Below are positions 22,826 through 30,372 of a stretch of DNA of 64,000 nucleotides, in pieces. The notes under the pieces were generated by a model. That model had not been told where the DNA came from and did no database searches. It saw only the letters and a program-made list of their open reading frames with translations. The stretch's first letter is position 1; each line of letters starts with the position of its first letter. Origin of the DNA: DALYJJ01 sp033763935 (GTDB taxonomy: Bacteria; Acidobacteriota; Terriglobia; Bryobacterales; Bryobacteraceae); the NCBI GenBank assembly GCA_033763935.1, contig JANRJO010000077.1, positions 62,001 to 126,000 on the forward strand. Direction: 5' to 3'. The position numbers and the translations under genes are program-made.

Positions 22826-24709
22826 CTATCGAATTGCGATGGCATGTGCCGGCGAGGCTACGCCGCCCGCCTGAATGACTACAGGCGTTTCCGCACCGGG
22901 AGCGACGCCCCCTGGTACGCGCACTGCCACGCGATACCGCCCGACCGCGCCTGGCTCCAGCGCGGCAGACAGCACATCTGCGGGGACGCCGCCGATGAGA
23001 ACCGCCGGCGTGTCCAACAGTGTTGCCGCAGGCTCGGCGGGCGCGGGAGCACCCGTTTCCGGCCGGTTGGCAACCTCACCTAATCCCGTTGCGATGACCG
23101 TAACCACGTCCCCGGGCGCGGCCGGCTTCTCTCCCTTGACGCGCTCGCCTGCTTCATTCAGGACGAAGAAAATGGCGGGCGCTGTCGTTTCCACTTTGAT
23201 GTTGATCTGTTCGCTGCGGATTCCATTCCGTATCACCACCAGGGGCGCGACGCCTGTCCGTGTCTCCCAAGGCACCTGCACCACGAGTTTCCCGGCGGTG
23301 ACGGACTGGACCGGTGCGGCCACTCCGCCCACGAGCACGGTGAGCTCCGACGGCTCCGTACCGAATCCGGAACCCTTGACGGCGGCGAGCGAACCCGGCG
23401 CTACGGATTCCGCGGCTTCCATCGCCGCATTGCTGACTGCCCCCTGCTCCAGGCCCGGCACCTCACTGGGCAGCGGATATCCGGCTTCCTTCAGTTCCTT
23501 GACGACAAAGGAGCGGCGGTTCTTCGGAAACTCCTTTATGAAGTCAATGAACCGCTGGAACACGTCATTCGACTCGCTGACCGAGCACGGGCCTTCGGGG
23601 CACTCCTTCTTCGCATCCTTCCGCGCGTCCTCCTGGATGAGGGCGTAGATCCGGTCGATCTCCTGGTCCAACCAGCCGCCCGGTCCGCCGCACAGGGAAG
23701 CCACCCGGAGCAACTCCTCGGTGAGGTGCTTCTTCAATTCGGGCACGGCGAGGGCGCGCTTGGCGAGCACGTTATCGCCGACGTACTTCAGTACCGGGAA
23801 ATCGGCGCCGTTGAAGGTATTGTCACGATCCTTCGGAATAAACAACCCGAGGTTCTTCTTGTCGTACCGGTAGAAGTACAGGTTGTTGACGCCGAACTCG
23901 GAGAGGAACCCATCGTACTCGGACAGGTACAACTCGACGGCCAGGTAGGAGAGGAACTGCTTGAGGTCGAGGTACTCGCTGACGGCTGTGACGAAGTCGG
24001 CGTCGGAGGCTTCGTTGATGGTGCGAATCATCGCTTCGAGCGGTTTCGCGTCCTGGTTTTTCTCGTTCGTTTCCGGCTTAAAGGGGATGGGCGAGTAGAG
24101 CGAGGGATTGTCGCCCAGGTACTGAAAGCGATACTGGTTGAGATACTCCCACTCGTAGAGATACCCTTCGTCGTCGTCCAGCCACTGGCGCAGGAACTTC
24201 TTGTCGGTCGCTTCGATGAGGGTATAGACGCCGAAGTACTCATTGTTGATGTACAGGCGACAGTGGGTTTCGCGGGGCGCGGGGAGACCCATCCGGCGGT
24301 ACACCTCCATGGCGATCCGCTCCTTCATCATGGTGAAGTCGGGGATGTTGTTATCCAGGAGGAAGGACTTTCGGCCGAAGAACTCCTGGTCCTCAAAGCG
24401 GTTGAGATCGACGCGAAGGCCTGGCTTGCCGGCGCGGCGACTGGTGCGGCCCTTCGAGCGAATGCCGACGTTCTCGACAGTAATTCCGCGCCAGGAGAAG
24501 TTGGCGGGATAGTAGGTGTTATCCCGGAAGTTATCCTGGAGGGCTTTGAGGTCCTTGGCGTTGATGGTGATCCGGATCTCGTGGGTCACCTTGTCGTCGA
24601 GGAAGTCGGCCAGGGTGAGGCCCGAGCCTTCGGCCGGGTCATAGGCGGGCTGGGCCTGGGCGGGCAGGGACCAGGCGAGCAATGCCAGCATCCACAGCGT
24701 CGCGCGCAT
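22826..24709 (-). CDS. Secreted CotH-family kinase-like protein
   Basis: 627 residues from ATG 24709 (GGGGAGA eight bases ahead). The signal is MRATLWMLALLAWSLPAQAQ. The CotH domain (~35-400) has VGIRSKGRTSRRAGKPGLRV, SFLLDNNIPDFTMMKERIA, RLYINNEYFGVYTLIE and the metal site GLFIPKDRDNTFNGAD. C-terminal Ig/TIGR03437-like domains follow (SVAPGSLAAVKGSGFG, AAPGDVVTVIATGLGE). Spore-coat CotH is an atypical protein kinase; distant secreted homologues such as this are common outside sporeformers and their substrates are unknown. The neighbours (porin, PLD-like, DUF4956) make a recognisable CotH/DUF4956 locus. Confidence 0.82.
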   Translation of the reverse strand: MRATLWMLALLAWSLPAQAQPAYDPAEGSGLTLADFLDDKVTHEIRITINAKDLKALQDNFRDNTYYPANFSWRGITVENVGIRSKGRTSRRAGKPGLRVDLNRFEDQEFFGRKSFLLDNNIPDFTMMKERIAMEVYRRMGLPAPRETHCRLYINNEYFGVYTLIEATDKKFLRQWLDDDEGYLYEWEYLNQYRFQYLGDNPSLYSPIPFKPETNEKNQDAKPLEAMIRTINEASDADFVTAVSEYLDLKQFLSYLAVELYLSEYDGFLSEFGVNNLYFYRYDKKNLGLFIPKDRDNTFNGADFPVLKYVGDNVLAKRALAVPELKKHLTEELLRVASLCGGPGGWLDQEIDRIYALIQEDARKDAKKECPEGPCSVSESNDVFQRFIDFIKEFPKNRRSFVVKELKEAGYPLPSEVPGLEQGAVSNAAMEAAESVAPGSLAAVKGSGFGTEPSELTVLVGGVAAPVQSVTAGKLVVQVPWETRTGVAPLVVIRNGIRSEQINIKVETTAPAIFFVLNEAGERVKGEKPAAPGDVVTVIATGLGEVANRPETGAPAPAEPAATLLDTPAVLIGGVPADVLSAALEPGAVGRYRVAVRVPGGVAPGAETPVVIQAGGVASPAHAIAIR

Positions 24710-24729
24710 CACGGCATTCTCCCCGGTTC

Positions 24730-26016
24730 CTACAATGCCAACTGCAGCCGGAACTTATAGCTCCAAAACGTCTGCAGCCCCTGGATGGGCGACCGGAACG
24801 GATCCTCCAGCTTCTCGCGGACGAAATTGCCTTGCATCTTGGTCCACTGGTTCAGATACCAGTTCACGCCAAACGTCCAAAGCCGGTTACTGTTGCCGAG
24901 GACATTTGCGGCACGGGTGGAGCGCGACGGCCGGCCGGGACCGCCATCGCTCCCGAATCGAATGTACTCGTATCTGGTTGCCAATTCAATGGCCCCCCAT
25001 CCTTTACGCGAGATAAATGGTACTCTTCGGCCCTTACTTAGGCTTTTTGCCTTCGGCTGCCCGGTGGGAACCCAGGTACCCGAGACATAGAACCCGCGGG
25101 CGATCAGGTCAGAGAGATCCTGGCCGCTGAGACCCTGGCCTTTGCGCTCCTCGCGGGCGGCGATGTACTCGCTTTTCAGGGAGAAGGGACCGGGCAGCCA
25201 TTCAAACTCGGTTCCGAAACGGCTGCGGCGGCCGTTCACGAAGAAGTAGGGAAAGAAAGTCTCGTCGGAGACGGTGCGGCCTCGGAGGCTCCAAAGACCT
25301 TCCGGTACGTGGCTGGTGTTATAGGCGACTCCCAGGGTGAGGTCTTTGAACAGCCCCGGATCCTGGCGGAGGAACTCTACTGGGTTGCCGGTGACGCGCC
25401 CCGCCCAGGTATTTTCGCCGGTGCGCTGATTGAAGCGATCGGCCGCGTTGTCGCCGTCGTTGAAGAAATAGCCGAACTGGTACTTGACGCCGCCGCGCTC
25501 CCCGAGGGGTCCATGCAGCAAGATACCGGTATCGCGATTGGGGGCGAGACGGTCAGCTATGCGCGAACGCTCGACGAAGTCGAGATTGGTCGGCCCGGTC
25601 AGTTGGTCCATGCTGAAGGGGATGCGGAAGCGGCCCCCGCGCACCTGAAACGACCGAAAGTACCGGAAGTTACCGTAGACGTCTTTCCACGGGAAATCGG
25701 TTTGGGCGAGTTCGCGCGAGATCTCATACTCGAAGTGCTTGAGGAAGGTTCCTTCGACGGCGAGGCGGCGGCGCTCCAGGTTGAACAACTCCGGGGTCCC
25801 TTTCACCTCGGGGTCATAGACGCTCCAGTCCAGCTGAAACCGGGCGCGAAAGTCGACGCGCAGCCAGTCGCCGAAGCGAAGCGAGGGGTGTTTCTTCCAG
25901 ACGAAGCGGACGTTTTTATTGTCGTCGGGCTCCTTTTCGGCCTTCTCATGCTGAGTGTCCTGGGCGGGCAAGGCGAAGGCAGCGAGGAGGGCGAAGACAG
26001 CGGCTCGCCCGGTCAC
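24730..26016 (-). CDS. Phosphate-selective porin O/P-like outer-membrane porin
   Basis: 428 residues. GTG 26016 overlaps the upstream stop (GTGA) and starts a signal (VTGRAAVFALLAAFALPAQ). A 16-18-strand porin pattern follows with alternating aromatic girdles, HFEYEISRELAQTDF, FGYFFNDGDNAADRF, GTEFEWLPGPFSLKSEYIAAREER and the C-terminal WSYKFRLQLAL ending. OprO/OprP-type porins let phosphate or polyphosphate across the outer membrane; anion selectivity here is inferred from the family. It lies between the PLD-like gene and CotH, consistent with a phosphate or polyphosphate theme. Confidence 0.78.
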   Translation of the reverse strand: MTGRAAVFALLAAFALPAQDTQHEKAEKEPDDNKNVRFVWKKHPSLRFGDWLRVDFRARFQLDWSVYDPEVKGTPELFNLERRRLAVEGTFLKHFEYEISRELAQTDFPWKDVYGNFRYFRSFQVRGGRFRIPFSMDQLTGPTNLDFVERSRIADRLAPNRDTGILLHGPLGERGGVKYQFGYFFNDGDNAADRFNQRTGENTWAGRVTGNPVEFLRQDPGLFKDLTLGVAYNTSHVPEGLWSLRGRTVSDETFFPYFFVNGRRSRFGTEFEWLPGPFSLKSEYIAAREERKGQGLSGQDLSDLIARGFYVSGTWVPTGQPKAKSLSKGRRVPFISRKGWGAIELATRYEYIRFGSDGGPGRPSRSTRAANVLGNSNRLWTFGVNWYLNQWTKMQGNFVREKLEDPFRSPIQGLQTFWSYKFRLQLAL

Positions 26017-26939
26017 AGGTGGTCTTCCTCGTCGTCTTCGTCGTCTTGGATGGTTTCGGGGGCCTCGGGTGCGGCTGGCTCGGGTGCGGCGGGCTTTCGG
26101 CAGCGATCGAGGAACTCGGAAAGCTGGGCAACGAGAGCCGCATCCGTAAGGAGGATGGCCAGTTCGCGGCGGCTGTTGAGGCCGCGAGTGGACAAAGAGA
26201 TGCTCCCGATGACCGCCCGCTCGCCGTCGATCAGCATGGTTTTGCCGTGGGACCTGAGGCCATCGAGATCGCCTTTGCCGAAGTGTTCGATGGCAATGCC
26301 CTCCACGCGGCGTGTGGCCAGCAGAGCTTGCATCTCGGGATCCTTCAGGCGGTGGTCGACGATGCGGATGCACCGGCGCGCTCCGCCGATCAATTCGATG
26401 AAGCGCTGGCGCGCGAACTCCGGCCCCACGAGGAGCCGCTGGGAGAGGTCGCCCGGGAGGGGCCGGCCGGGCTTGGAGACGTCGTGATCGAACAGGCGCT
26501 CGAGGCTGGCGCACACTTCGGGATCGCTGGTCAGCAGGAGGAAATCGGCGGTTTCCTCGAAGCACTTGCGGGTGAGGTTGAGGGAGGCGACGATGGCCCG
26601 CTCGCCATCGGCGATCACGTACTTGGCGTGGTACTTGACCTCGGGTACGCCGTAGCGGTGCACGCGGGCTCCCATGCTTTCCAGGTACAGGCCGAGTTCG
26701 CGGATCTTCTTCTCCCAACCCTTGGCGCGCTGGGTGAGCAGCAGTTCCACCCGGACACCTCGTTCCAGCGCCTCGGCGAGCTTATCCAAGACCTTAATGT
26801 CGGTGCAGCGGAACATCGACAGGGCGATGTGATTGCGAGCGGAGTGGATCAAGTCCAGAATGGCCGCGCGCCGGCCGGCAGGCTCGAGGATCAAGCGCTC
26901 CTGTACGGTGGTGGCGGGTGCGACCGTCGATGAACTCAT
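26013..26939 (-). CDS. Phospholipase-D-like protein with two HKD motifs
   Basis: About 308 residues from ATG 26939 (a TTG at 26954 is possible). HKD1 is YHAKYVIADGE (H104, K106, D111) and HKD2 is SHGKTMLIDGE (H231, K233, D238), each followed by the usual Ser/Asn positions (ASLNLT and GSISLS). The tail is acidic (IQDDEDDEEDHL). There is no signal peptide. The fold covers cardiolipin synthases, nucleases and phosphodiesterases; at this size and without TM segments, a soluble phosphodiesterase or nuclease is likeliest. It starts 4 bp after the DUF4956 gene and ends inside the porin start. Confidence 0.8.
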   Translation of the reverse strand: MSSSTVAPATTVQERLILEPAGRRAAILDLIHSARNHIALSMFRCTDIKVLDKLAEALERGVRVELLLTQRAKGWEKKIRELGLYLESMGARVHRYGVPEVKYHAKYVIADGERAIVASLNLTRKCFEETADFLLLTSDPEVCASLERLFDHDVSKPGRPLPGDLSQRLLVGPEFARQRFIELIGGARRCIRIVDHRLKDPEMQALLATRRVEGIAIEHFGKGDLDGLRSHGKTMLIDGERAVIGSISLSTRGLNSRRELAILLTDAALVAQLSEFLDRCRKPAAPEPAAPEAPETIQDDEDDEEDHL

Positions 26940-26943
26940 GATT

Positions 26944-27762
26944 CTAGGTCTCAAAGCGCTTGGGCTGCTCCCAGCTGATCGACTTCAAACCGGCGTTCCC
27001 CCTCGCCATCAATTGTTCGGAGAGCCAGGCCAGCGAGGCGCCCTGGTCCACCTTGACGCTGAAGCGCATGGCGGCCTCACCGCCCTGCACCACCTTCAGG
27101 GGCTCATAGGACCGGGTGTGGGCGCCGAGGACGGTACGCACGTGCTCCAAGGGGAAATCCTTGGTGGTGGCGACGAGATCCAGCATGAGCACGCGGGGCC
27201 GGAACTCCCCGAAGCGGTCGAGGACGGCGAGGAAGACGCAAAGGAACAGGGTGGCGAGGCCGCAGACGGCGAAGCCGCCGAGTCCGAGCGACATCCCGAG
27301 GCCGAGAACCAGAAACAGCATGATGGCGTCCTTGGGGTCGTCCACGGGTGTCCGGAAGCGGATGATGGAGGCGCCGCCGGCGATGCCGAGGGCCCGGGCG
27401 GTGGAGTTGCCGATAATCATCATCATCAACGCACCAGACAGGCAGAGCAGCACCGCGGCCTGCATCAGGGAGCGGTTGGGGGCCCGGTCGCCATGGTACT
27501 GCCGGTACACCGAGGTGACGAGCATGCCGACGCCGGCGGCGGCAATCAGCTTCGCCAGTTCAACCCACGCCGCTTCGAACAGGGGATACTGGGGCGCGTT
27601 GGCGGGGGGCTTGCCGCCGGCGAGCAGCGACAGGTCAAAGGGGGCGGCGTTGGGGGAGAAGTACTGGGGCCAGGTCTGGCCCATGAACACCAGCACCGCG
27701 CATACGGCGAGCGCCGCGGCGGCGAGAACTCCCGGATGGTACCCGTCTTCCTCGGAAGACAT
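26944..27762 (-). CDS. DUF4956 integral membrane protein
   Basis: 272 residues. Four to five TM helices (~12-30, 62-82, 100-120, 140-175) surround the family signature NSTARALGIAGGASIIRFRTPVDD, with a C-terminal cytoplasmic ~90-residue domain. A strong GGAGG lies upstream of the ATG. DUF4956 genes are regularly found beside VTC-type polyphosphate polymerases and CotH proteins; here CotH is present but no VTC-domain gene is. The function is unknown. Confidence 0.82.
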   Translation of the reverse strand: MSSEEDGYHPGVLAAAALAVCAVLVFMGQTWPQYFSPNAAPFDLSLLAGGKPPANAPQYPLFEAAWVELAKLIAAAGVGMLVTSVYRQYHGDRAPNRSLMQAAVLLCLSGALMMMIIGNSTARALGIAGGASIIRFRTPVDDPKDAIMLFLVLGLGMSLGLGGFAVCGLATLFLCVFLAVLDRFGEFRPRVLMLDLVATTKDFPLEHVRTVLGAHTRSYEPLKVVQGGEAAMRFSVKVDQGASLAWLSEQLMARGNAGLKSISWEQPKRFET

Positions 27763-27808
27763 GCCCGTTTGCCTCCGTTGTTTTCAGAAGTGTAACACGG
27801 AGATACAC

Positions 27809-28456
27809 TTAACGATCACGCCAAAACAGTTCGGCGTCGCTGCGGCGAACGTAGTTGGCGTCGAGCGCCGCCGGATCTTCGCCCTCTTCGTCCGAGGCCA
27901 GCAAAGCAATGGCGGCGGCGAGGGCGCGAGGCGTCTGGCATGCGCGGGCGCCCGCGGGGAGGGCGCCGGCGAAGGGAGTGAAGTCGGAAGCGAGGAACTC
28001 GATTTCACCGTCGGGGAGGGACCGGAGGAAATCCGGAAGCCGCTGAACGGTTTCAGGGGTGCGCTCACGGAGGGCGGCATCGAAGACGGCGGCATAGACC
28101 TCGCCTCTTCGGGCATCGATGATCGCGGCCCGCAGGGGGGCGCGGCCGAGGGAGGCGATGGCTTTGAGGTTGGAAACGGCGGCTGCCTTACGGCCGGTGG
28201 CCGCGGCGAGGCCTTTCGCGGCCGCCAGGCCGACGCGGACTCCGGTAAACGAGCCGGGGCCCGCGGCGGCGGCGAAACAGTGGATGTCGGCGACGCGCCA
28301 GCCAAGACGCTCCAGCAGGCGGCCGAGGTGGGCGAAGAGCACGTGGCCGAAGCCATCGGGGCCGTGAAGCAGTATCTCTTCGACTACGCGTCCGTCCTCG
28401 GCGGCGGCGATGCTTCCGAACTCGGCCGTGGTATCCACGGCCAGGACGCGTTTCAC
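27809..28456 (-). CDS. tsaB: tRNA threonylcarbamoyladenosine biosynthesis protein TsaB
   Basis: 215 residues. The N-terminal ASKHA strand is VLAVDTTAEFGSIAAAEDG, followed by the TsaB signature AAAGPGSFTGVRVGLAAAKGL and AAIIDARRGEVYAAVF. TsaB is the scaffold that with TsaD and TsaE transfers threonylcarbamoyl to A37 of ANN-decoding tRNAs. It overlaps the upstream secreted GH-like gene by 4 bp, an unusual partner. Length is normal. Confidence 0.92.
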   Translation of the reverse strand: MKRVLAVDTTAEFGSIAAAEDGRVVEEILLHGPDGFGHVLFAHLGRLLERLGWRVADIHCFAAAAGPGSFTGVRVGLAAAKGLAAATGRKAAAVSNLKAIASLGRAPLRAAIIDARRGEVYAAVFDAALRERTPETVQRLPDFLRSLPDGEIEFLASDFTPFAGALPAGARACQTPRALAAAIALLASDEEGEDPAALDANYVRRSDAELFWRDR

Positions 28457-30285
28457 CGTTTGACCGTGAAGACACGGTCGATGGCGTACACCTTGCCGAC
28501 GGCGTTCATGCCGGTGAGGCGGACGCTGAGGACGCCGTCGGGCTTGTCGCCGAGCCAGTCGATCGGCACGCGGAACTCGCCCTGCGCACCGGTGGCGAGC
28601 ACGCGGAAACCGCGCGGGTCACCCGGGATCTCGGCGGTCCAGAGGTACATCATGCGCCGCGAGGCGCGCGTTTCCCGCTTCAGCTTCACCTCGAACGGAA
28701 CGGGAACTCCGGCGGGAATGGCTTCTTCGCCGGGCCTGGCGATTTCGTACGGCGCACGCCCGACGTCCACTTCCTGCATCAGGATGGGCCGGGATTCGAA
28801 CTTGTAGGAGCGAAGCATTCCCTCCTTGCGGCCTTCGCGGGAGAGATGCAGTACCCAGTCGCGGTCCTTACTGGGCGGCTCGCCGGTCCACCGCTCGCCC
28901 TTCCACTCCTTCTGCGGGACGCGCTCGCCGGTTTCCGGATTGACCCAGGCGACGTCGTAGCTGTGCTTCTCGGTCAGCACCTCGAGCGTGCCGGGCTTCT
29001 CGACGTAGACGATGTACTCGATACCCGGAAGGGCGAGGGCGCGCCCTCCGTCAACATCGAAGTAGGGCTCCAGTTCCCAGTGCCGGGTCTTCGAAAAGAA
29101 GTCGAACCAGACGGTCATGGCGCGGGCGCCGGGTGCGTCGAGATACTTGGCGTCGACGCCGAACTTCCGGCCGCCATAGGTTCCCGTGTTCCCGTACGTC
29201 GGGTACTGCCCGTTCATGGTGGCATTCCAGAGGCGCCGGCGGAAGGTTGCCGCATCGACGTGATGAGCGTGGCTCTTGCCCGCGCCGCTGTCTTCGTAGG
29301 CGAATTCGGCATTGACGAACGGCACCGCGTAGAGTTGGTGTTCGATGGCGCCCACGTCGTCACTTGAAGATTGGTAGGTGATGTAGTTCTGCCAGTCATC
29401 GCCCATGAGCGGAGAAGAGGTGACGACGGCGTGCGTGGATCGCGGATGCTGGTAGGGATCGAACTTCTTGAGCAACCCGCCGATCTCTCTGAGGAGCCCG
29501 CGCGGATCCTTGTACTCCTCGAACTCCTGCACGCCCTGCCAGACGATGTTGAAACCGGAGTACCGGGCGCAGACGTAGCGAATGAAGCGTTCGCGCGCCT
29601 GCCAGGTAGGGAACAGGTCGGCGAGCCGGTTCTGGTCGCCGGCGAGCACGAGATCGAAGGTGATTCCCTTCCCGTTCATGTAGCGGACGCGGGAGTCCAC
29701 CTCGCGGAAGAACTCGTAGTTCAGCGTGTCGGGCGAGGGCACGGCCTTCCTGTCGTCGGGGTCAAAGCCGATCAGCACGCCACGCAGGTGGTTGAACTTC
29801 TGCTCGGCACGTTTGTTGACGATCGCTTCAAATAGCGGACGGTCAATGAAGGCGAAGCGGTAGTTGGTGTCGCCCATCCACAGATGAGGCACGTTGTTGC
29901 GCATGTGTGCCCAGTGGTGGACATTTCGCGCGACTACGAATCCCGGCGCGTCCGAGGCCGTAGCGTCGAAGTTGCCCTGCTTGCCGTTCCAGCGGTCGAT
30001 GTTGCTGGTGAGGCGAAACACCCACTGGCCGGGCTCAACGGGAGTGAACCGGATGACGACCTTGTTGCCGCCGTCGTAGAAGGCGGGCATGAGGTAGGTG
30101 CGGTAGTCGGGCGAGCGAAACTCTCCCTGCAAGTTGACCGTGAGATACGGGTTGGCATGCGACTGCAACTCTTCCGGCGACAGTTCAAAGACGAGCTCGC
30201 AGGGCTCGAAGATGGCGACCGGCCCGCAGGTTTGCGCCGCCGCCTGCGCAGCCAAGAGAACCACGAGAAACGCCAACGCCCGCAT
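28453..30285 (-). CDS. Secreted DUF5060/DUF4038 glycoside-hydrolase-like protein
   Basis: 610 residues. The signal is MRALAFLVVLLAAQAAAQ, then a beta-sandwich DUF5060 domain (~20-125, FRSPDYRTYLMPAFYDGG, EPGQWVFRLTSNI) and a TIM-barrel of the DUF4038/apiosidase-like kind (~130-460: HLWMGDTNYRFAF, NHLRGVLIGFD, YSGFNIVWQGVQEFEEYKD with candidate acid Glu, FVNAEFAYEDSG with candidate nucleophile Glu). C-terminal beta domains follow. It likely cleaves a plant-type or bacterial polysaccharide in the periplasm; the linkage cannot be told. It is divergent from the metzincin gene across 87 bp. Confidence 0.75.
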   Translation of the reverse strand: MRALAFLVVLLAAQAAAQTCGPVAIFEPCELVFELSPEELQSHANPYLTVNLQGEFRSPDYRTYLMPAFYDGGNKVVIRFTPVEPGQWVFRLTSNIDRWNGKQGNFDATASDAPGFVVARNVHHWAHMRNNVPHLWMGDTNYRFAFIDRPLFEAIVNKRAEQKFNHLRGVLIGFDPDDRKAVPSPDTLNYEFFREVDSRVRYMNGKGITFDLVLAGDQNRLADLFPTWQARERFIRYVCARYSGFNIVWQGVQEFEEYKDPRGLLREIGGLLKKFDPYQHPRSTHAVVTSSPLMGDDWQNYITYQSSSDDVGAIEHQLYAVPFVNAEFAYEDSGAGKSHAHHVDAATFRRRLWNATMNGQYPTYGNTGTYGGRKFGVDAKYLDAPGARAMTVWFDFFSKTRHWELEPYFDVDGGRALALPGIEYIVYVEKPGTLEVLTEKHSYDVAWVNPETGERVPQKEWKGERWTGEPPSKDRDWVLHLSREGRKEGMLRSYKFESRPILMQEVDVGRAPYEIARPGEEAIPAGVPVPFEVKLKRETRASRRMMYLWTAEIPGDPRGFRVLATGAQGEFRVPIDWLGDKPDGVLSVRLTGMNAVGKVYAIDRVFTVKR

Positions 30286-30372
30286 ATGGCCAGTGTAGCG
30301 TTGCTGTTTGCGCCGATTGGGATCCGGCGGTGCGGGACCTTCGGCTCGTGCGAAAATACCGGGATTCCACTC

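Noticed and set aside
26017..26718. Long upstream extension of the porin reading frame
   Set aside because: It is out of frame with and inside the PLD-like gene on the same strand; the GTG at 26016 starts the signal peptide.
27788..27810. Inverted repeat AAGTGTA-N9-TACACTT after tsaB
   Set aside because: The arms are short and AT-rich, overlap the tsaB stop and lack a T-run. It may be an operator for the DUF4956 gene but the evidence is too thin.
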